A stretch of 14,719 nucleotides of DNA, taken from the NCBI GenBank assembly GCA_030628755.1, contig DAOVQH010000024.1:1-14719 (forward strand), written 5' to 3'. Position numbers and translations under genes: made by a program. The notes beneath the pieces are model-generated. The model ran no database searches, was not told the DNA's origin, and worked only from the letters and a program-made list of their open reading frames with translations. Shown piece after piece: positions 1-6,566 of the stretch (positions within the stretch are counted from its first letter, which is position 1; each line of letters opens with the position of its first letter). The DNA comes from Candidatus Cloacimonadota bacterium. Its GTDB lineage: Bacteria > Cloacimonadota > Cloacimonadia > Cloacimonadales > TCS61.

Positions 1-21
1 CGAAAGAGATCTTTTAATGTA

Positions 22-73
22 TTGTAGCTGAGCTACAAAAGTATATGCGTCGCATAGCTGGAGCTATGTGACG
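22..73. repeat. Overlapping short palindromes after the left-most gene
   Basis: Three self-complementary stretches are packed into about 50 bp: TTGTAGCT/AGCTACAA (22-38, one-base centre), TATGCG/CGCATA (44-56), and CGTCGCATAGCT/AGCTATGTGACG (48-73, 11 of 12 pairs). The last two overlap, so only one can form at a time. They lie just beyond the stop codon of the OM protein gene that ends at 85. No T-run follows on the minus strand, so this is not a clear Rho-independent terminator. Confidence 0.6.
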
Positions 74-84
74 AGCACGATAAT

Positions 85-627
85 CTATAAACCAAAATTA
101 AATGTAATTCCCAATAGAACGATGAATTCACTGAAATCAATTACTTTAATGTTGTTTTTTTCCTTGTGAGCATACAGGTACTTACTGATGCCGTAAAAGC
201 CTATCTTCCAGAAAGCCCTTATATTTATTCCAGCTTCCAGATTATAAACAATGCCAATCTCTCTGTCATCAGGTTTATCTTCTTTGGGGACTTCGAGCCT
301 GCCCATTCCTCCACCCATGAAAACATTTACTCTTTCAGTTTTGAATGGTTTTTTCATATATAAAAGATTAACAGCCAGCAAGCCGGCAATTTCATAAGGG
401 TGGGTTGGTTTGTTACTATTGGTATAATATTCTGTAGTAAGCGAAATTGCAAAGGGATATCGAATCGGTTTGATATCCAGAGTGACCTGCCCTCCACCCA
501 GTTTGCCGAGCGGGGATCGATCATCATAAAATCCTCCCTGCCCCAGTCGAAGAGTAAGATCAGCAACGTGAGTGTGAGAAAACACTACCATGCTTAGTAT
601 GGAAATAATTATAATTAGTTTTTTCAT
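85..627 (-). CDS. Small outer-membrane beta-barrel protein (hypothetical)
   Basis: The 180-residue product has a clear signal peptide (KK, then a hydrophobic core to about residue 17). The rest is short alternating strands rich in aromatic residues and glycine, such as GGGQVTLDI, FAISLTTEYY, VNVFMGGGMGRL and FIVLLGITFNFGL. This pattern and a C-terminal strand with aromatic residues fit an 8- to 10-strand outer-membrane barrel. No catalytic motif is seen. The start is supported by AAGGAG six bases upstream of ATG. It is last in the reading direction and lies about 190 bp after the multi-TM protein gene, behind a run of overlapping hairpins. The family is not recognised precisely, and function beyond an envelope location is unknown. 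Confidence 0.75.
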   Translation of the reverse strand: MKKLIIIISILSMVVFSHTHVADLTLRLGQGGFYDDRSPLGKLGGGQVTLDIKPIRYPFAISLTTEYYTNSNKPTHPYEIAGLLAVNLLYMKKPFKTERVNVFMGGGMGRLEVPKEDKPDDREIGIVYNLEAGINIRAFWKIGFYGISKYLYAHKEKNNIKVIDFSEFIVLLGITFNFGL

Positions 628-659
628 CCAACGCTCCTTTATTCTACTAAGTTGCTAAA

Positions 660-752
660 CTTGACACAAGTCTAAAAGATCTTGTGTTAAGTTGAACTGT
701 TTTCAACTTAAGTCAAGATTGTCCAGTAGTGGTAGGACAACTTAACTCAAGT
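660..752. repeat. Chain of overlapping hairpins in the leader of the OM protein gene
   Basis: Three inverted repeats overlap: CTTGACACAAG/CTTGTGTTAAG (660-670 and 681-691, one wobble pair), TTAAGTTGAA/TTCAACTTAA (687-696 and 702-711, perfect, 5-nt loop), and an imperfect long hairpin from AACTTAAG (about 706) through GTCC (721-724) and GGAC (735-738) to about 752. The word AACTTAA or its complement recurs in all of them, so the pairings are alternatives. The stretch lies between two genes, in the 5' leader of the minus-strand gene starting at 627. Confidence 0.6.
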
Positions 753-817
753 TTCACAAACCTAAAAACTGCCATATCGCCTAAAAGCTCCAAACGCCAC
801 ACTCTACGTGCTAATTG

Positions 818-1360
818 TTATTGGCAATATTTTTTATATAATTTCTTATAAAAGTCAATCCAGATTACCAAAGCACCAATAACCAAAATTGAATAAACTA
901 CTGCTGTCTTATGAAATCTGGGATAATAAAAATCAGTGTAATTGATCAGCATCCACATTATAGTCGATAGCACTCCCGCAAAAACCAGAGTTCTTGATAA
1001 CCAGTATCCCATTAAGTAATTCAATCGCCTTTTATCTTTCGGAAATTTATATAAGATTGAAAACCAATTGTCTTTCTTTCCTAAATAAACATAGGTCATG
1101 AACTTACTGAATTTGAGTCTTTTTTCAGCAGGTAGTAAATCGAATTTTTTGAATGTGTTGATGTATAGGGCATAAATTGTATAGATCAGCAATCCTATTA
1201 TGATAAATAAGAGAGGACCCCAGTTTAATCCGAATATTGAAACAAGAGGATTTGCTTCTTTGCTCAGGTCAGGAGTAAATTGCGAGGTAGCATACACATC
1301 ATAAGCTCTGGATATTATTATCCAGAATGTGATTAAAGTGAATTTGATTATTTTTTTCAT
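818..1360 (-). CDS. Multi-pass inner-membrane protein of unknown function
   Basis: This 180-residue protein has a hydrophobic N-terminus (about residues 5-17), which is either a signal peptide or a first membrane segment, followed by segments at about 48-68, 117-140 and 152-170. A basic cytoplasmic-type stretch (KKFDLLPAEKRLKFSK and LYKFPKDKRR) lies between the second and third. No enzymatic motif is recognised. The start is supported by AGAGGA seven bases upstream of ATG. The gene is isolated by about 400 bp of non-coding sequence on its upstream side. I do not recognise the family, and its role is unknown. Confidence 0.7.
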   Translation of the reverse strand: MKKIIKFTLITFWIIISRAYDVYATSQFTPDLSKEANPLVSIFGLNWGPLLFIIIGLLIYTIYALYINTFKKFDLLPAEKRLKFSKFMTYVYLGKKDNWFSILYKFPKDKRRLNYLMGYWLSRTLVFAGVLSTIMWMLINYTDFYYPRFHKTAVVYSILVIGALVIWIDFYKKLYKKYCQ

Positions 1361-1630
1361 GTTTTTTCCTCTAATTATTTTAAGTCTTTAGTGTTTTGTT
1401 GAATAGAATGTTTTTGTCATCCTTCCTGCCAAGCCGAATCTTTCTCGTTGTTCTTTGGAAGGATCTCACGCCGGGGATAAGATGAAAAGCTGAATGCCAA
1501 TCCACGAGATTCTTCGTTAGAAATAGTAAGAGATTCCTCAGAAAGACACTCTTTTTTCATTTTGCAGAACCATTTTCTACGATTCATCCTTTCTTTGTTT
1601 TTTTGCTGTCAAAGGTCCTGAATTCTCATG
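1361..1630. other. Non-coding stretch with a doubtful 56-codon ORF
   Basis: This is the first part of a 406-bp gap. An ATG ORF of 56 codons runs on the minus strand from 1587 to 1417, with AAAGG directly abutting the ATG. Its sequence (many RRE, EES, NNE runs, ending SAWQEG) lacks a fold-like pattern. ATCCTTCC (1419-1426) and GGAAGGAT (1457-1464) form an inverted repeat inside it. I read the region as decayed dispersed repeat rather than a gene. Confidence 0.35.
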
Positions 1631-1732
1631 TTGGCTCAACCGTCCCGGTGTGATTTAATAAACCTATTATTGGCATGACCGAGACGGTCATTTCATCCGG
1701 CAGTTGCCGGACAATCGGGACGATTGAACGAA
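1631..1732. repeat. Palindromic mosaic element, cluster 1 (short form)
   Basis: The ends pair imperfectly: 1631-1649 and 1714-1732 match at 15 of 19 positions as an inverted repeat, with TCAACCGTCCCG against CGGGACGATTGA. Inside are two perfect hairpins, ATGACCG-AGA-CGGTCAT (1675-1691) and TCCGGCA-GT-TGCCGGA (1696-1711). The predicted shape is a closing stem holding two hairpin arms. Unlike clusters 2-4, it lacks the CCATGGT palindrome module between GGGAC and GATTGAACGA, so this is the simplest complete form. Confidence 0.85.
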
Positions 1733-1766
1733 CCACCTGTGATGGAAATGAACTTGATTATATTTT

Positions 1767-2312
1767 TCATTCTCTCTTTCTACGTCTTAATAGCTGTATA
1801 ATACCAGCTAATAGATTCATACCTGGTACCTTTTGCATATAGCGTCTGTAGTCGTTGCCAAACTGCTGAATAAGACGCTTCTCTTCCTCCCTGCAGCCCA
1901 TGTAGATTATTACTATACCTAAGGTGCCAAGCACCCCGAATAACCAGTGCGGATACCATAAAAGTGTAGTTATAAATATTGCGAAAATCCCGCCTAAGTA
2001 TTGTGGATGCCTGACCACACTATAAATACTTGTCTCAACCAGGCGGGTGGTGTTCACAAAGGATTTACCTTTTTCGATCCCACCCCGGTGAGGGAATATA
2101 ATTATTGGGCACATTACCAGTACCATACCAAATGCCCAGAATGCCCAACCTATGATATATAATACATGATTATAACAAGTTTCAAGCACACCTGATAAGA
2201 CCAGCGGATTGATCGGAAAACAGGCGATACACAGGATAGTCAAAAGCGTAATCCAGAAAATATTCTTTTTCGTCCATTTCTTAGCTGCCAACTTCCTATC
2301 TTCCTCTTTCAT
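1767..2312 (-). CDS. Isoprenylcysteine carboxyl methyltransferase-family membrane protein
   Basis: The 181-residue integral membrane protein has hydrophobic segments at about 18-33, 50-73, 106-120 and 123-140. The family hallmarks are visible: RHPQYLG at 101-107, then a hydrophobic stretch, then EEEKRLIQQFGNDYRRYMQKVP at 142-163. The glutamate, the F..DY..Y pattern and the terminal VP match the SAM-binding C-terminal half of ICMT/PEMT-like methyltransferases. In bacteria these enzymes methylate lipids, isoprenoids or other small substrates, and the substrate here cannot be told. The ribosome binding site is weak (GGAAG directly before ATG). It is separated from its neighbours by a repeat cluster on one side and about 100 bp on the other. 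Confidence 0.85.
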   Translation of the reverse strand: MKEEDRKLAAKKWTKKNIFWITLLTILCIACFPINPLVLSGVLETCYNHVLYIIGWAFWAFGMVLVMCPIIIFPHRGGIEKGKSFVNTTRLVETSIYSVVRHPQYLGGIFAIFITTLLWYPHWLFGVLGTLGIVIIYMGCREEEKRLIQQFGNDYRRYMQKVPGMNLLAGIIQLLRRRKRE

Positions 2313-2409
2313 CTTCCAATTACTATCCAGTTTTAGATATTTATTTCTTATTTAAAGTTTTTTATTTTAGTTACAACTGTTTCGTGCACCATATTCTGCG
2401 TGCGCATTC

Positions 2410-3798
2410 TCATTTCAGAAGTAAACATTTCTTAACAGCTTTGGTTTTGCCGTTTATATTTAATTTGTAGAAATAAATTCCTGATGAAACTAGTTGGTTG
2501 TTTTCGTCCTTTCCATCCCACACTACCGAGTGCTGACCTGCTGAAAGCTGACTGCTGACAAGCTGTTTCACCTTCTGTCCCTTAATGTTGTAGATTTCAA
2601 GTGTCACAAACGAGGATCCGTCTGAGCCGGACATAGCGTTTTGTGTTACGGAAAATGAAATTGTTGTAGTGGGGTTAAACGGATTGGGGTAATTAATTAA
2701 GTTTACATCAACTTGTAGAAAAATAGTTTTATTATCAATGGATGTAATAGGGGAATCTAACCAATTATCATAATTAACAAAAGCCAGATTATCATTATCA
2801 AATATATCGTAAATTACTGAAATGTTTGAGGGATAGGGAAGAGAATCCATTTCGTTTGTTGTTGATTCACCCCAATAATTATATTGAAAATCAATAACTT
2901 CTGTTGAATCTTCCACAGTTACATAAACATCATATAGTGAATTTCCATAAATATCATTATTGTTAATGGTTGGCATCATATTTCCTACAATTTTAATTCC
3001 AGTATTTTCATTTTCAATGATTTGATTATATTCGATTACAGAGTTTGTGGAATAACAACAAAAAGATGAAGCAGTATAATTGGAATCATTTCCGTAAATA
3101 AGATTATTTTCAACATAACCGGAAGAACACAATAAACATAAACCACTGCCATAATCAACACCATATCCAGCATTTGTAATATTATGATGTATTTCATTAT
3201 TTATCAGTTCACCATCCCAATTATCAAGATAGATACCACCACCATAATATCCTTCAGTATTAAAAGCTATTTCGTTATTTTCAATGATTGCGGATGAATT
3301 TGAACAATATATTCCTGCACCGTTCAAATACCAAGTGCCCATTTGATTATTGATAATTAGATTATCTTGAATTGTGGTTGAAGCATTCTCAATAAATATT
3401 GCCTGAACAGTTGCTCCGGTAATTGTAAATCCAATTAATTTTGCATTAACGGATTCTTCATTTTCAAAGATAACAGCACTTTCACTATTTGGTGGTGTTT
3501 GTGGTGGTGTAATAATGCAATTAGCAGGTCCATTAGCACTCATAATCGTTATGTCTTTACCAATATAATTAACACTCTCATTATAGAAGCCATCGGCAAC
3601 GCAAATAACATCCCCATTCTGTGCATAAGCAACTGCTTCATTAATTGTTAAAAAATCATCGGGAACATAAATAGTTTCTGCTGTTAAAACAGTAACCATA
3701 CAAAAGATTAAAATAATAAAAAAAGTCTTTTTCCCCGATTCACCCTTCGTAGTACTACGGAGAACGGGTAGATCGGGATTAATCATAGATTTTAACAT
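2410..3798 (-). CDS. Secreted right-handed beta-helix protein with type IX-style C-terminal sorting domain
   Basis: The 462-residue protein has a hydrophobic signal core at about 25-40 ending VLTA, then a parallel beta-helix from about 42 to 310. The helix has repeated short rungs of the form ENNxI.xN (IQDNLIINN, IENNEIAFN, VENNLIYGN, IEYNQIIEN, INNNDIYGN) and the typical FQYNYWG end at 304-310. From about 368 comes NYPNPFNPTTTISFSV and an Ig-like sorting domain (YNIKGQKVKQL, VVWDGKD, SGIYFYKL) to the C-terminus, as in proteins exported by the type IX (Por) system. Such helices usually bind or cleave polysaccharide, but no catalytic site is evident. AGGGAGGAAAA precedes the ATG. Oddly, the region before the signal core is lengthened by an in-frame palindrome (residues about 7-22), and another palindrome encodes an extra loop at about 387-396. 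Confidence 0.9.
   Translation of the reverse strand: MLKSMINPDLPVLRSTTKGESGKKTFFIILIFCMVTVLTAETIYVPDDFLTINEAVAYAQNGDVICVADGFYNESVNYIGKDITIMSANGPANCIITPPQTPPNSESAVIFENEESVNAKLIGFTITGATVQAIFIENASTTIQDNLIINNQMGTWYLNGAGIYCSNSSAIIENNEIAFNTEGYYGGGIYLDNWDGELINNEIHHNITNAGYGVDYGSGLCLLCSSGYVENNLIYGNDSNYTASSFCCYSTNSVIEYNQIIENENTGIKIVGNMMPTINNNDIYGNSLYDVYVTVEDSTEVIDFQYNYWGESTTNEMDSLPYPSNISVIYDIFDNDNLAFVNYDNWLDSPITSIDNKTIFLQVDVNLINYPNPFNPTTTISFSVTQNAMSGSDGSSFVTLEIYNIKGQKVKQLVSSQLSAGQHSVVWDGKDENNQLVSSGIYFYKLNINGKTKAVKKCLLLK
2604..2648. repeat. In-frame palindrome inside the sorting domain coding region
   Basis: CACAAACG (2605-2612) pairs with CGTTTTGTG (2637-2645) with one bulge. TCCG (2617-2620) pairs with CGGA (2628-2631) inside it. 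The unit is about 45 bp, a multiple of three, and encodes the Ser/Gly-rich loop NAMSGSDGSSF between two strands of the C-terminal domain, where an insertion would be tolerated. Confidence 0.55.
3734..3777. repeat. In-frame 44-bp palindrome in the signal peptide n-region
   Basis: CCCGAT (3734-3739) pairs with ATCGGG (3772-3777), CACCC with GGGTA, and the centre CGTAGTACTACG is a perfect palindrome. It is translated as part of the N-terminal extension between the ATG at 3798 and the hydrophobic signal core (GKKTFFIILIF). Without it the protein would have an ordinary short signal peptide beginning near KKTFF. Confidence 0.7.
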
Positions 3799-3820
3799 TT
3801 TTCCTCCCTAATTATTTATT

Positions 3821-3950
3821 GCTTATAATGTTTGGCGTGTGCGGCGGGATCGGAACGATCCCAACCAAAAGCAGACCAACCAAAGTTTGAATCGGTACGA
3901 TTCAGACGAAGCAAACTACGAGACTGACCGCTGACACGCTTTTTATAGGC
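3821..3950. other. Long imperfect palindrome, attC-like folded site
   Basis: Nested arms are GCTTATAA (3821-3828) with TTATAGGC (3943-3950), GCGTGT (3835-3840) with ACACGC (3934-3939), and GCGG (3841-3844) with CCGC (3928-3931). Two unpaired bases (TG, 3932-3933) lie on one side and the spacers are unequal (6 and 3 nt). The interior holds two perfect hairpins, GGGATCG-GAA-CGATCCC (3846-3862) and TGAATCG-GTA-CGATTCA (3888-3904). The outline of two boxed stems, a spacer, extrahelical bases and a variable loop resembles an integron attC site. The canonical RYYYAAC/GTTRRRY cores are not matched and no integrase is present. Confidence 0.4.
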
Positions 3951-3982
3951 TGTTTTTGATCTTTAAATTTCATAAGTGCTCA

Positions 3983-4555
3983 TCAATAATAAAGCTTTTT
4001 CTTTCGTGCATATTTTTTACCTCGTACATCTAAATAAAAGATATTATCTTTTGATATTAATTCAATTATTGCTACTAATGGTATTGATGATTTTACTTCA
4101 AATGTAGTAATATATTTAGCATTAAATAAAAGCTCAAGATAATGCTTTGCTTTATGTTTTGGATAACCAAGTCTATCTATGATATTTGTAATCATAACAT
4201 TTTCTTCAAGAACAAATAATCTCATAATCTTTTTCATTTCTTTTCTTGGAGGTAATATTGGGAATATTCGTATTATTAAGTTTCTTAATTTACTAAATAA
4301 AAATATTCTATCACTTGATAGGATAATCTTATAGAGGAGTAAAAATACAAAATATACAAGTAGCAGTAACAGTATTAGTTGTATTATCCGTATCGACGAC
4401 ATGCCAATTTTTTGTTTTATATATGAGAAGTACTCAGCTAATTCAGTCCTTTCAACAATCATGTATAAAATGGTATTTGTTAGCGTTAGTACTATCGTTA
4501 TCAAACCTATTGTTAACTTTTGATTTTTATTTTTCTGTTTTAAACTCATTAGCAT
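3983..4555 (-). CDS. Two-TM membrane protein with C-terminal winged-helix-like domain
   Basis: The 190-residue protein has membrane segments at about 15-34 and 55-79. The remaining 110 residues look like a winged helix: helices at about 105-117 (KEMKKIMRLFVLE), 121-130 (MITNIIDRLG) and 132-152 (PKHKAKHYLELLFNAKYITTF), then a strand-like wing (IFYLDVRGKKYARKK). No enzyme motif is seen. It begins 13 bp after the stop of the gene upstream in the reading direction (4569-5177), so the two are probably co-transcribed. The start is uncertain because two ATGs lie two codons apart and neither has a strong ribosome binding site. The layout distantly recalls superinfection-exclusion SieB-type proteins, but I cannot support that identification. 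Confidence 0.65.
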   Translation of the reverse strand: MLMSLKQKNKNQKLTIGLITIVLTLTNTILYMIVERTELAEYFSYIKQKIGMSSIRIIQLILLLLLVYFVFLLLYKIILSSDRIFLFSKLRNLIIRIFPILPPRKEMKKIMRLFVLEENVMITNIIDRLGYPKHKAKHYLELLFNAKYITTFEVKSSIPLVAIIELISKDNIFYLDVRGKKYARKKKLYY

Positions 4556-4568
4556 ATCTCATGTAAGA

Positions 4569-5177
4569 TTAATTCTTAATTGTATCATTTTTAGCTTCTT
4601 GCCTTTTTAACTCAAAATATCTTTCGTTGGAAAGTTTTTGTAAATTATTTCCTGCTTCATAAATTTTCATTGGTGCAAAAACTAATATTGCTAATCCTAT
4701 TAGAGATATAACTGGTCCTGATGAATCAATTTCACCATCCTTATTAGGTAAAGAAGCTATTGTGCCTATCATGCTTACACCTAAACCAATATAGTACCAA
4801 GAACTAAAACTCTTTAAATTCTTACCAGTTTTGTATAATAACATGCATTCCTTATATTGCATCAATAAATTTTCATCCATTTTTTTAATTGGAGGTATAT
4901 TTATGATTTCCTTATAGTAAGCCATATTTCCAATTTCAATTATTTTCTTATGTAAAGGAATGTCATCTAAAGAAATTTCAATACCTTCTTGAATTAAGCG
5001 TTTAATTTCTTTCGTTTCAACAATATATAATTTTCTTTTTTGAGTGAGATATATTTTGTCATCTTTGAATAATTTTAATTTACCTTCAATTTCTTCATTA
5101 TTTTGTAATATTAAAGTTAATGCTGACAACTCCATCATCATAAGTATTAGAATGATAATACAAATTACTCTTTTCAT
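4569..5177 (-). CDS. Exported/membrane protein with N-terminal SH3-like strand domain (hypothetical)
   Basis: The 202-residue product has a signal-type N-terminus (about 1-19) followed by a small all-strand stretch at 21-65 (TLILQNNEEIEGKLKLFKDD ... YIVETKEIKRL). This is the pattern of 'inducible by membrane stress'-style periplasmic modules that recognise xxG(K/R)L...V...EI, though the match is loose. Two hydrophobic helices at about 124-141 and 153-170 follow, then a charged tail. The AGGGAGGAAAAG ribosome binding site directly upstream fixes the start. It is the first gene of a probable two-gene unit with the winged-helix membrane protein. No precise function can be assigned. Confidence 0.65.
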   Translation of the reverse strand: MKRVICIIILILMMMELSALTLILQNNEEIEGKLKLFKDDKIYLTQKRKLYIVETKEIKRLIQEGIEISLDDIPLHKKIIEIGNMAYYKEIINIPPIKKMDENLLMQYKECMLLYKTGKNLKSFSSWYYIGLGVSMIGTIASLPNKDGEIDSSGPVISLIGLAILVFAPMKIYEAGNNLQKLSNERYFELKRQEAKNDTIKN

Positions 5178-5236
5178 CTTTTCCTCCCTAATAAGATTAA
5201 TGGTTTATTATTTCTCTACGTACTGTGAAATCATAA

Positions 5237-5292
5237 GATTTAAACGAAAGCGGACAGATAACTCAACCGCAGGTGCTTTTGTTACACGAATC
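5237..5292. other. Short imperfect palindrome with AAC...GTT boundaries
   Basis: AACGAAAGC (5243-5251) pairs with GCTTTTGTT (5275-5283) with one wobble pair. GCGG (5250-5253) can alternatively pair with CCGC (5267-5270), and the flanks GATT (5237-5240) and AATC (5289-5292) also pair. It starts five bases beyond the stop codon of the OM barrel gene (minus strand). The AAC/GTT ends and GC-rich inner boxes are attC-like, but the outer bases do not fit the consensus. Confidence 0.35.
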
Positions 5293-5296
5293 ATGT

Positions 5297-5923
5297 TTAA
5301 AACTTTATCCCAGTAAGTATTTCAAAGGAGTTATTTTTTACTGTTAAAGAGTTTGTTTCATAAGAATTCGTGAATGATGGTGAATATCTCATTTCGGAAA
5401 GAAAATTAATGGATTCCCAAAGAATAAATTCATAGCCAAGACCAAATGATCCACCAAAATCTAATCTTTCAAAATCATCGTAAAGATTACCAAAAAACTT
5501 TGAATCATATCCTAATAATATATCAATCCTTGGTCCCAATATTATATATAGCGATGAATTATTGAAATTATGTACAAATTTTCCAAAAACATCAAATTCC
5601 AAATAATCCACTCTATTGTTGAAAGTAATTATTCCGACCAGATGACCTGTATCGTCTCTTTCTTCCATTTCATAAACCATCCCCTTTTGAATATAATGAG
5701 TTTCACATAATATATAAAGATTGGAATTATGAGAATATTCAATGAAAGCACCTATATCAAAACCATATCGGTTTTCTAAATCCAAACTAGAAGAATTATC
5801 ATCATAATCAAAATCTTGATTTGCAATTACACAACCAGTTTTAATACCATAAGACAAATTCAATTGAGCACTCAAAACAGTGAATCCCAAAATTACAATC
5901 ACAAACAACATTAATTTTTTCAT
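5297..5923 (-). CDS. Outer-membrane beta-barrel (porin-family-like) protein
   Basis: The 208-residue protein begins with a clear signal peptide (KKLMLFVIVILGFTVLSAQ, about 1-20). It continues with amphipathic strands such as LNLSYGIKTG, YGFDIGAFIEYSH, LYILCETHYIQKG, YLEFDVFGKFVHN, LYIILGPRIDILLGY, FGGSFGLGYEFIL, INFLSEMRYSPSF and NSFEILTGIKF. The terminal phenylalanine is the usual signal for outer-membrane insertion. The pattern matches the 8-strand 'outer membrane protein beta-barrel' (PorT/OmpA-like) group common in FCB bacteria. GGAGG lies immediately upstream of ATG. Its 50-bp leader is nearly the same as that of the lipoprotein gene upstream. The specific role is unknown. Confidence 0.8.
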   Translation of the reverse strand: MKKLMLFVIVILGFTVLSAQLNLSYGIKTGCVIANQDFDYDDNSSSLDLENRYGFDIGAFIEYSHNSNLYILCETHYIQKGMVYEMEERDDTGHLVGIITFNNRVDYLEFDVFGKFVHNFNNSSLYIILGPRIDILLGYDSKFFGNLYDDFERLDFGGSFGLGYEFILWESINFLSEMRYSPSFTNSYETNSLTVKNNSFEILTGIKF

Positions 5924-5974
5924 TTTTCCTCCAAAGCATCAATTACTTCTTATTATAAAAGACCACAACCTAAA
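5924..5974 (-). promoter_or_regulatory. 5' leader shared with the lipoprotein gene (copy a)
   Basis: In the reading direction this leader has TTTAGGTTGTGGTCTTTT, then a TATAAT-like word, then GGTAATTGAT-like sequence and the GGAGGAAAA ribosome binding site. The leader at 6515-6566 shows the same order of words at the same spacing, with scattered substitutions. It probably contains the promoter; TATAATAAG is a reasonable -10 candidate here. Confidence 0.5.
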
Positions 5975-6007
5975 TTGAAAACAACTACAACAACATTAAA
6001 CTCGGAA

Positions 6008-6514
6008 TCAATCTAACCGTTTAATTACAAATCCTCTTATTTCATAACCGTGAATCCTCACAGTTTCAAAATTATTAACCGTATATTCTTCTACAATAGA
6101 ATTTACAGAAAATTCCATTATTGCATTACCTCCAAGAGATATTGCTGTTTCATACGCTATATTCAATATAGAATCAACGGATATTTCTTCGGAGACCCAT
6201 ACAGCATCAGTTTTATTAGCGTTTACATTTTCGCCTGTTATTCCACGTTTCTTTTCCTTTTCTGTTGGGATATAGTTTAATACGAATTCTTTTCGATTTG
6301 CAGCAGGGAGAATTTTACAATACAAAGGTCCAACAGATTCATACTTGCCACCTAATGATTCAGGTGTAATTAAGAATCCTTCATCACTGTATTTTGTTAA
6401 ATCAATAATATGCACCATTTCAACTTTAGGAATGTAAGATAATTTGTTTGGTGCACAACTTGATAATTGTATAATTATAAAAATGAGTATGAGAACTTTA
6501 CTAATTCTTTTAAT
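6008..6514 (-). CDS. Lipoprotein of unknown function, apparent ATT start
   Basis: The product is a lipoprotein. From the ATT codon at 6514 it reads K-R, then a hydrophobic core (VLILIFIII), then the lipobox LSSC with Cys20 as lipid attachment site. The body (168 residues in total) ends with IAYETAISLGGNAIMEFSV ... GYEIRGFVIKR. This is a small alpha/beta pattern reminiscent of YbjQ/heavy-metal-binding-type domains, a weak resemblance only. AGGAGG-AAAA stands exactly where it does before ATG in neighbouring genes, but the codon is ATT. The only in-frame alternative upstream is GTG at 6580. That has no ribosome binding site and would translate the leader shared with the next gene, so I reject it. 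Either ATT is used, or the gene has lost its start and is decaying. Confidence 0.7.
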   Translation of the reverse strand: MKRISKVLILIFIIIQLSSCAPNKLSYIPKVEMVHIIDLTKYSDEGFLITPESLGGKYESVGPLYCKILPAANRKEFVLNYIPTEKEKKRGITGENVNANKTDAVWVSEEISVDSILNIAYETAISLGGNAIMEFSVNSIVEEYTVNNFETVRIHGYEIRGFVIKRLD

Positions 6515-6566
6515 TTTTCCTCCTAAACTATTAATTACCGCTAATAGAAAAAGAACACAACCTAAA
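6515..6566 (-). promoter_or_regulatory. 5' leader shared with the OM barrel gene (copy b)
   Basis: It reads TTTAGGTTGTGTTCTTTT, then CTATTAGCGGTAATTAATAG, then AGGAGGAAAA on the minus strand, in parallel with 5924-5974. The alignment with an untranslated leader next door argues that this stretch is not coding, even though a GTG-initiated frame runs through it. Confidence 0.5.

Noticed and set aside
1417..1587. 56-codon minus-strand ORF with adjacent AAAGG
   Set aside because: Its composition looks like translated dispersed repeat, and an inverted repeat runs through it. It has no signal, membrane or domain pattern. Kept only as a note in the gap entry.
3983..4555. SieB-type superinfection exclusion protein
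   Set aside because: Two membrane helices and a C-terminal winged-helix-like part fit loosely, but no specific sequence signature could be recognised.
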